DNA of 64,000 nucleotides from Guadua angustifolia (taxonomy: Eukaryota; Streptophyta; Magnoliopsida; Poales; Poaceae): assembly GCA_036346375.1 (NCBI GenBank), contig CM070520.1, positions 20,994,852 through 21,058,851 on the forward strand, given 5' to 3'. The position numbers and the translations under genes are program-made. Positions 57,032-64,000 of this stretch are shown in pieces (position 1 is the stretch's first letter; every line of letters starts with the position of its first letter). The notes beneath the pieces are model-generated. The model saw only the letters and a list, made by a program, of their open reading frames with translations. It made no database searches and was not told where the DNA came from.

Positions 57032-60000
57032 TGTAGGGTCGAGGATGCGCCTAGAGGGGGGTGAATAGGCGTTTTAAGAAATTCGTTCGCTCACTAAACA
57101 ATTCGCTCTAATCAACCCTTATGTCAAAAACTAATCAAATATATATGCGGAAGCGATAAATAGGTTTTGACAATTAAAGCCTAAATCAACTAGGCTCACT
57201 AGTGCACTAACTAAATTATGTCTCTAAACTAGAATTGCTAAATTGATCAATCAATTAACACTAAGCAATTCTAATTACAATCAAGCAATTGAACAATATA
57301 CAATAAATGTAAATACTTGAAAGTAAAAGAGACAACCGATATTTTTTCGTGGTGTTCGGAGACTTGCTTGGTCTCCCTAGTCCACATTGAGGCAAGCCCA
57401 ACCACTTGGACCGGCCTCGCCGAGCACCCGCCTCTTTCCACTAGTCGTGGTTTTTCACGCTATGCCGTAGACTCAACCCGAACCTTCACAAACTTACCGA
57501 CTTTCACACCTTGAGAGCTCCCAAGACGACGCCACGCCGCCTAGGAGTCGGCAACCTCCAAGAGTAACAAGCCGCCTTCGCTCGAACTTCACCGAGCACA
57601 ACGAATGCGCCCCGGTGATCACCTCGTGCAACACATGCACTAAGGCCTCCCTCAAGTGCAACACATGCACAAGAGGCTCTCAAACCACTTCCTAATTGCA
57701 ACACATGCAATTAGTCTCACTCTTTAGCTCAAAACTCAATTGGGAGTATGCAACACATGCAACACCTCACCCAAACACTTAAGCAATGCAAAAACATCTG
57801 CCCCAAGCCCCCAAGGGTATTTATAGCCCCACAAGAAAACTAGCCGCTTGGGGGCAAAATGGGCGAATCAGAAAAATGCGGTCCAACCGACCTTCCCGTC
57901 CGACCGCCCTCACAGGCAACGGTCGGATTTTGACTGCAGACTACGGCCGACCAAGACTTTGCCGGTCAGACGCAGCTGGCGTCGCCATCAGCCGCCTTCA
58001 ACCGAGCCGAAAACTCACGTTCGAAAAAACAAGCCGAGCTAATCCGGTTGCAATCATGTGACGGCCGGTCCGACCGGACTGGGCGGTCCAATCACTTCAC
58101 CGGTCCGACGGACCGGCCGTCCGACCGCCCATACAAAATTCAGCAACAAAAAACACTCATAACTTTTACTCGAACTCCGATTTGGTGATTTTTGATTCTA
58201 TGCGGCTTATCACGAGGGCTACAATCTCCACCCATTTTCATGATTTAAGCACCCATAGATATTTTTAAATATCACCAAAATCAACTTGCAAAAACACATT
58301 TCGCACTCAACTCCAAATCCATTTGCAAAACGTTTAAGCAAATCAAACCCGAGATTATGAGATTAATTCCCTAGCCATGTGAAGGTCAACACGAGACCCA
58401 AATAACTTGCCAACACCGTTGCAAGCCCTACTCACATGCTCGGAATTCCAGACTCATAAACCTCGGTTTATTCGCACAACTAACTTGCAAATAACTCAAT
58501 AAACACAATTTCATGCTTGAGCACTACTCTTTGCAACACATGCAAAAGTCTAGCTCCAAGCAACATCAAATCAAGGTGCATGAACTCTCTAATTGCAACA
58601 CATGCAATTCTCTAGTTTCATGCAACACCAAAACCAAACTTCAACTAAAACCAAATCATATGTATGAGCTCTCTACTTGCAACACATGCAAGCCTCTAGC
58701 TCCATACAAAAACACAAATACCGAATCATGCTTGAGCTCTCTCCTTTTGCAACACATGCAAAAACTTAGCTCCAAGCAAACACAAGTTTTTGAAAGATTG
58801 TTTTGCGAAACCAAAACATGAAGCTTCAACATTTGCAACACATGCAAAAGTGAACTTCACGCAAAAGCCAACGCATATTGCTTATCCTATTTGCAACACA
58901 TGCAAATCAAAGCATTATGCGAAAACCAAATGCATAAGCTCTTCCTCTTTGCAACACATGCAAATCAGAGCATAAACCAAACACAACCAAGCATAAACTT
59001 AACCCATTCGCAACACATGCCAAATGGTTAACCCTTATGCAAAAACCAAATCAAAATATGATTTGAGCTTTGAGTGAACGCGGATTGATATCACTAACAC
59101 ATGATGAAGCTCAAGCAAGGAGACAACCCCTCTTAATAATACGGCGATAAAACCTTAGACTCAAAGACTACAAAAGTCCTTAGCCTATCTAGTTATACCT
59201 TCGCCGTCGTACGCAAGCAATCCCCTTTGGGGTCTTTATGATCATCGCTTTGATACTCCCCCGAGATATCCACTCGACTCCTCTTCTTTATCATCTCATC
59301 CATCTTTGGACCTAACTCAATCACAACTCATAAAATAGTTAGTCCAAGATGCATGGATGTCTCAATTATCTCTTGCACTCCATTAACACATAATGGATGC
59401 CTTTAGATCAATTGAGCACAACCTAAATCAATTTGAATGATTTAAGTATGTCTTAAGCACAATAATGCAACGCATGCTTTATTATACTTAAGAACTATTC
59501 ATTTTCCTTAATTAATCAAGGAACACCATCAACACATGATGAAATGTTCTTTAATGATTAACAAGACAAATGAACTCAATTTAAATTATCATTTAAATTG
59601 ATATGAGTATATATTAACTACACAAGTTTTTATATACTCATGTTGATGAAAAGTAATGATCCATTATGTGTAAACTATATGGAGATGATCATTACTCTAA
59701 GTCATCAACTATAGAACACACCCCACATGTATATGTGCATAGATATGATTGACTTGGATATAATATGCACATATTTAATTTGATCGTATTGGAGTATATC
59801 CTATATTACCATGAGTATACTATGACTAGGCACTTCAAATATATACTCAAGGGTTTAGTTTCTTTGTCTTGATCCTTATATGTGTCAATAAGAATTAGAT
59901 CAATACAAAGACACTTTCAAGTTAAACCACGAACTCCCCTAAGTGTGTGCATCCATGTAATATATGGATTGGGAACATGATGCACGTTTGTGGTTATTAT

Positions 60001-60241
60001 AATAGGGACATTCATATTTTAACTTGACTCCAAAGTATGCAACTAATACTAAAATGAATATGCAAACATACCTTAGGTTTTCCATTTTTCAATGCGATGA
60101 GACTAATTAAAGATATTCTAAATAAACAAGTTAGTCTCGATATAAGATTTGTCATTAATAACGAAATCACAATAATGGATAATCTCATTATTAGATTTGT
60201 CATTAACACCAAAACCATAACTAACGAAGGTTGAACTTACA
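57032..60241. mobile_element. Solo LTR no. 2 (about 3.2 kb)
   Basis: It begins TGTAGGGTCGAGGATGCGCC and ends GGTTGAACTTACA, flanked by ACCAC at 57027-57031 and 60242-60246. An unoccupied copy of the target lies at 60673-60677 with a single ACCAC. It is related to solo LTR no. 1 throughout, including the hairpins, but the two differ at many positions, so they are separate insertions of one family. No internal sequence or primer-binding site is attached. Short open frames in it are not genes. Confidence 0.85.
57626..59541. repeat. Array of ACACA-loop hairpins in solo LTR no. 2
   Basis: Same pattern as in LTR no. 1. Examples: GTGCA arms (57626-57630/57636-57640), CTAATTGCA (57692-57700/57706-57714), CTTGCA (near 58676), TTTTGCA (near 58746), ATTTGCA (near 58888), TCCATTA (59379-59385/59391-59397) and CATCA (59527-59531/59537-59541). 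The loop is ACACA throughout. Between 58500 and 59060 the hairpins recur about every 60-70 bases in a degenerate larger unit containing GAGCTCTCT and CTAGCTCCA. Confidence 0.85.
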
Positions 60242-60490
60242 ACCACATAAACAAATTGCAAGGGAGTACATAGTTTTTAGTGTATTTTACAAATACCTTT
60301 ATATATGGACATTAAAAAGAGTATGTCTACAAAAATACATACCACCTTTGAAATAATGTAAATACTACCTAGCTAATCTTACATGCTCGTATACTACACG
60401 TACATACCCTCCGTTGCGCGAGATACTCCCTACGTTGTGAGACACGACGTAGAGAGTAATTACTCCTAGGAGTAGAAAAGAGGCTTCCTG

Positions 60491-60506
60491 TACATACATA
60501 CATACA

Positions 60507-60542
<36 letters not shown>

Positions 60543-60548
60543 TATATG
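60491..60548. repeat. (CATA)n / (TA)n microsatellite
   Basis: About eleven CATA units are followed by a short TA run. It separates the two copies of the surrounding repeat. Confidence 0.95.
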
Positions 60549-60695
60549 AAAAATATCTTTTACTCCCGGGTGTAGTTACTCTCACCTTTGAAATACTACC
60601 TTAACGAACTTGAAATACTCCTTTATCACTTTGGTTACACTCATATACTAAATATAAGATAGTTCAAGATGAACCACAAGAAAAAATTGCAAAGG

Positions 60696-60984
60696 AGTAC
60701 ATAGTTTTTAGCGTATTTTACAAATACCTTTATATATGAACATAAAAAAGGAGTATGTCTAAAAAAATATACATACCACCTTTGAAATAATGTAAATACT
60801 ACCTAGCTAATCTTACATGCTCGTATACTACACGTACATACCCTCCGTTGCGCGAGATACTCCCTACGTTGTGAGATACAACGTAGAGAGTAATTACTCC
60901 TAGGAGTAGGTATGTACATTTTTTTAGACATACTCCTTTTTTATGTTCATATATAAAGGTATTTGTAAAATACGCTAAAACTAT

Positions 60985-60989
<5 letters not shown>
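60696..60989. repeat. Foldback repeat with ~80-bp arms
   Basis: 60696-60777 (AGTACATAG... to ...ATACATACC) and 60909-60989 (GGTATGTACA... to ...CTATGTACT) are inverse complements with only about two differences. The spacer is about 130 bases and contains a palindromic TTACTCCTAGGAGTA. A transcript would form a long hairpin. Confidence 0.9.

Positions 60990-61068
<79 letters not shown>
60990..61068. repeat. (TA)n microsatellite
   Basis: About 39 uninterrupted TA units directly follow the foldback repeat. Length is likely to vary between individuals and to be hard to assemble. Confidence 0.95.
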
Positions 61069-61071
<3 letters not shown>

Positions 61072-61089
61072 GCACACACACATACACGT

Positions 61090-61360
61090 GCTTCATCCGT
61101 TCCTAAATATACTACGTCTTAGGATTTTACATTTCAACTAAGATACATGTGGAAATAACCAAATTACCTTCTTATTTTACCTACTTATTAGTCTTGGATA
61201 ATGTGTTTACTCTATTTCACGAAATAAATAACATTGAAAATAATAAAGGGTAAGGTCATACAAAGGAAAAAACTAGTTAAAATTATCTCAAAATAGTAAA
61301 ATGATATATATTTAAAAATAAAATTTAAAAATCTAGAATAATATATATTTAGAAATAAAA
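61090..61360. mobile_element. Decayed Stowaway-like MITE
   Basis: TTCATCCGTTCCTAAATATA near 61093 resembles the common Stowaway start 'CTCCCTCCGTTCCTAAATATA' and is followed by a typical ACGTCTTAGGA phrase. The opposite end (AGAATAATATATATTTAGAAA, near 61340) has lost the GGAGGGAG terminus. This is a relic, called from one end only. Confidence 0.45.
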
Positions 61361-62073
61361 TGCAACCACATCCAACCCTGCCACAAACCGCTGCATTCAT
61401 GTAGATCTTTATCTGCATACGAGCCGTCGGACTTGACATTGAATAATCCGCCTCGGAAAATGTGCCGACTGGCCGTTAATCCTGCGGTTTTCAATGCGTG
61501 CAAACTGCCGCCCCAGGACCCCCACCCGCGCTGTTGACAAACCGCACAACAAAGACGAGTTTTGCTTGGAGCATTAACACAAACCAAATGGCTACCTTTG
61601 TACCCGAGGAGAAGAAATTCACAACACATCAATCCAAGGAGATAAAGCATGACACTTGAATCCTCTCAAGTAACCAAAGGCAGGCAAAACAGAGCAGAGA
61701 CAAAGCATTTGAAGCCAAGAACAGAACAGAGGCGAGATTGAGTGCATACCCATACCCCATAGTAACAGGCAGTAAACGGAAAGGTTAAACGTCTTTTACA
61801 TTGCAAAGTCTACTTTCTCCTTTTCTTTCTTATTTTTTTTAACCCGAAAGAGGACAGGGCGAGAGATCTTGGTCTTCCACTGGGCGGTAATTTTTCAGCA
61901 GCATGGGTGAATAATTACAAAAACGTCAATGGAATTACTAACCGTCTCCCCAACGGAACGAGCGGGATTGATTGATTGATCTAATCTAACGGGCTAATTA
62001 CTCAACTGGAGTTAGCGAGATGGACCGACGAATCCAAGAAACGCCGTGGACGGACGGGTCGACGGCGGCGAGA
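61361..62073. other. 3' flank of the BOI-like gene
   Basis: No other gene seen. The part next to 62073 should contain the 3' UTR of the minus-strand gene. I cannot fix a poly(A) site. Confidence 0.5.
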
Positions 62074-63039
62074 TCAGTTCGGGGCGATGTGGATGGAGGC
62101 GTTCTTGGCGGCGAGGCAGACGGGGCAGGAGTCCAGCTTGGGCTCGCACGCCTTGCAGAGGCACAGGTGCCGGCACGGCAGCAGCAGCACCGACGCCTCG
62201 CGCTCGTTGCAGCACTTGCACGCCCAGTTGCCGGCCGGCGAGCTAGCGGCGTCGTCCTCCTTCGACGCGTCCTTCCCCGCGAGGTAGCAGGACTTGGCGT
62301 CGTCGGCTGAGGCGAGGGCGGCCGGGTCGGAGTCGCCGAAGCCCTCGATGGGGGCGGGGACGGCAGAGGCGCGGAGGAGTTGGTCAAGGGTGGCGCGGAG
62401 GCCGGCGGCGTCGGCCTCGTTGCTGCGCGCGAGGCCGCACCATGCCTGGCTCTCGGCGGCAGTCAGCCGGAGACGCTCCTCTAGGTCAGCGGCGCGCCGG
62501 CGGGCGGCATCCAGCTCCGCCTCCTTCTCCCACAGCCGCCGCATGACCGCCGCGGACGCAGCCCGCACCAACGACTGGCACTGCCTCTTCAGCGCCAGCT
62601 CCAGCCCGGCGCGCAGCCTCTCGCACTCCATCCGCACGATCGCGTCTATCTCGGCGTTGTGCTGGTACATCTCTGACACGAGCGCATTCGCGAACGACGC
62701 CACCGCCGCCGGACGCCCGCTGGTGGACGTCATCGCGGACTCCACCAACCGGCCCGCCGTGGTCACCGCGTCTGCCGCTGGCGAGGGCACAACCGCCTTC
62801 GCCATCCCCGGGATCGGCAGCAGGGCCGACGACGACGACACGTACTGCTCCGCCTCCCTGTCGCGCTTCCGCGACGCCAGAACCCCGCCGCCGTTGCACG
62901 TCAGCTCGCTCTGCGCGCCGCTGACCACAGCGGCGCAGTTGTACCCGTTGTTGGCCTCGGCCGCGGCCGCCACCGCGGACAGCAGCCCGCCGTAGTCCTG
63001 CATCGTCCGCATCTGCGCCTCAAACTCCTCTGCAGCCAT
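62074..63039 (-). CDS. BOI-like RING-type E3 ubiquitin ligase
   Basis: Minus strand, about 321 residues from MAAEEFEAQ. The plan matches plant BOI/BRG proteins. An N-terminal stretch ends in SELTCNGGG and SRKRDREAEQYV. A motif LLPIPGMAKAV follows, then VESAMTSTSGRPA. A charged coiled-coil region (EMYQHNAEIDAIVRMECERL to LEERLRLTAAESQAWCGLAR) comes next. The C-terminal C3HC4 RING finger is WACKCCNEREASVLLLPCRH, then LCLCKACEPKL and SCPVCLAAK. All eight zinc ligands are present. Known BOI proteins ubiquitinate targets, bind DELLA proteins and restrain cell death and gibberellin responses; function here is by homology. The in-frame ATG nine codons upstream lies in a transposon end, so 63039 is preferred. 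The family usually has further N-terminal residues (MAVQAQ...) that are absent, so the first exon or start may be lost. Confidence 0.85.
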   Translation of the reverse strand: MAAEEFEAQMRTMQDYGGLLSAVAAAAEANNGYNCAAVVSGAQSELTCNGGGVLASRKRDREAEQYVSSSSALLPIPGMAKAVVPSPAADAVTTAGRLVESAMTSTSGRPAAVASFANALVSEMYQHNAEIDAIVRMECERLRAGLELALKRQCQSLVRAASAAVMRRLWEKEAELDAARRRAADLEERLRLTAAESQAWCGLARSNEADAAGLRATLDQLLRASAVPAPIEGFGDSDPAALASADDAKSCYLAGKDASKEDDAASSPAGNWACKCCNEREASVLLLPCRHLCLCKACEPKLDSCPVCLAAKNASIHIAPN

Positions 63040-63052
63040 CGCATTGCCGCGG

Positions 63053-63235
63053 GTAGGGGTGGGCATAATTTAACCGAAACCGAAAAACCGAACCGAACCG
63101 AACCGAATTAACCGAAAAATTCGGTTTTTTCGGTATTCGGTTGTCGGTTCGGTTTATTTTTTGCTACTGTTCGGTTTACGGTATTCGGTTCGGTTTTTAT
63201 ACTCCCGGAACCGAAAAACCGAACCGACCAATACA
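63053..63235. mobile_element. hAT-like terminus beside the BOI-like gene
   Basis: It starts TAGGGGTGGGCA and continues with many CCGAACC and CGGTTCGG units, in direct and inverted form, to about 63235. Such ends are common in plant hAT-like elements. No matching opposite end (TGCCCACCCCTA) lies to the right in the window, so the element either extends past 64000 or is truncated. Confidence 0.5.
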
Positions 63236-63431
63236 GCGAATAACTAGCGAGCCTATTCGCCCAGAATCGTAGCGAGCCTATTCGCCCGTAAATCGTGACT
63301 CTGTCCTCCTCCCGCAAATCGCAATCCCACTGGCCCTCCAACCCTAGCCGTCAATTCCCCATTTTGGTCACCACCACGGCGCTCCGCAGTCCGCTGCTCC
63401 GCACTCTGGCCGTCCGGTCTGGCGTCTCGAC

Positions 63432-63569
63432 TCAGTGTCTCTCAACCTTCGCCAGCCGCAGCTGCCTGCTCAAGAAGGCCTACGAGCTCTCCGTCCTCTG
63501 CGACGTTGAGGTCGCGCTCATCATCTTCTCCAACTGCAGCAAGCTCTACGAGTTCTGCAGCACCCAGAG
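63432..63569 (+). pseudogene. SEPALLATA-type MADS-box first-exon fragment
   Basis: The plus strand encodes (T)FASRSCLLKKAYELSVLC then DVEVALIIFSNCSKLYEF then CSTQR, ending at a clean GT donor (CAGAG|GTATAC). This is the second half of a MADS DNA-binding domain; YEFCSTQ is typical of the SEP3-like group (OsMADS7/8 type). Such proteins bind CArG boxes and specify floral organs. The first half (MGRGKVELKRIENKINRQ-type) is absent or scrambled, and 'KRRNG' is replaced by 'SRSCL', so DNA binding would be lost. Upstream sequence (63241-63431) does not encode a MADS start. Later exons, if any, lie beyond the window; 63570-64000 looks intron-like. Confidence 0.8.
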
Positions 63570-64000
63570 GTATACTCACCTGAATAGCTAGCTAGCTAGC
63601 GCGCATGTACACGCGTACGCACGCACGCGGTGCCAAGCTATGGATCTCTCCAGATCTGCCCATGAAATGGCGTCCCTTACCCAAGGCGAAGCTGTGCAGA
63701 GTGCAATTTCCTGAGGTTTCATGTCTTTGAGAGTTGAGATCGATGCCTCAAGTGACTGTGTTTTGCACTTTTGCAGGGATCTGTGCAGTCAATGGTGGTG
63801 AGGTAGTTGCTTGAGTTCAAGGTTTTGCTTCACTGTGATTTTGCTATTTTCTGGATGAGTGGACGGCTTGCTAGTTACTAATTGCTACATGCTTGTTGCT
63901 TGATGCTTGTATTTTGCTACCCTTGTATTTTGCTACATGTAACATGCTTGTATTTTGCCTCACGCCTGGAGGCTTGTATTTTTGCGTCTGTTGATTTTGC

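Overview
The window reads as a heterochromatin-like stretch of a large plant nuclear genome, most likely a grass. The evidence is plant-type CACTA (En/Spm), Tekay-type chromovirus and hAT-like elements stacked inside one another, a GC-rich BOI-type RING E3 ligase gene, and a SEPALLATA-type MADS-box exon. I see no bacterial, organellar or viral gene organisation. Almost every open frame is either transposon-derived or a shadow in GC-rich LTR sequence. Only one gene, near the right edge, looks like a plausible working host gene.

Layout. (1) Before 1 to 12,989: a minus-strand Tekay-like Ty3/Gypsy chromovirus. Its left LTR is cut by the window edge. The other LTR is about 5.3 kb (7,684-12,989). 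The primer-binding site, polypurine tract and a decayed chromodomain-bearing integrase end are all recognisable. (2) 12,990-30,832: the right part of a CACTA element ('CACTA-A'). It holds a TNP2 transposase pseudogene and a Transposase_24/Ulp1-type second gene with premature stops. At its left end lie intron-containing fragments of host SEC14-like and MYB-CC (PHR-like) genes. A Tekay-like solo LTR (14,783-18,667, duplication ACAAG) is nested in it. (3) 31,303-53,833: a hAT-like non-autonomous element. A solo LTR (31,814-51,900, duplication CCCAG) lies inside it, and a complete-ended 16.8-kb CACTA element ('CACTA-B', 34,674-51,475, duplication TTA) lies inside that LTR. (4) 53,834-61,360: decayed intergenic DNA, a LINE 3' end, a second copy of the same solo LTR (57,032-60,241, duplication ACCAC), a foldback repeat and microsatellites. 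(5) 61,361-64,000: a BOI-like RING E3 ligase gene (minus strand). A hAT-like terminus abuts its 5' end, and beyond that is a SEP-class MADS-box exon fragment (plus strand).

Working relationships. Each CACTA has the usual pair of genes on one strand, TNP2 and then a Transposase_24/Ulp1 protein. Both second genes start next to an internal block that resembles the element's own terminal repeats. All transposase genes here are broken, so any movement would need proteins from elsewhere.

The most unusual signal is in the two related solo LTRs. Each carries well over a dozen short hairpins with an almost constant 5-nt loop (ACACA, sometimes ATACA) and arms that differ from site to site but stay complementary. 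Two insertions are confirmed inside the window by unoccupied sister sites: CACTA-B against the second solo LTR, and the second solo LTR against a neighbouring repeat copy.
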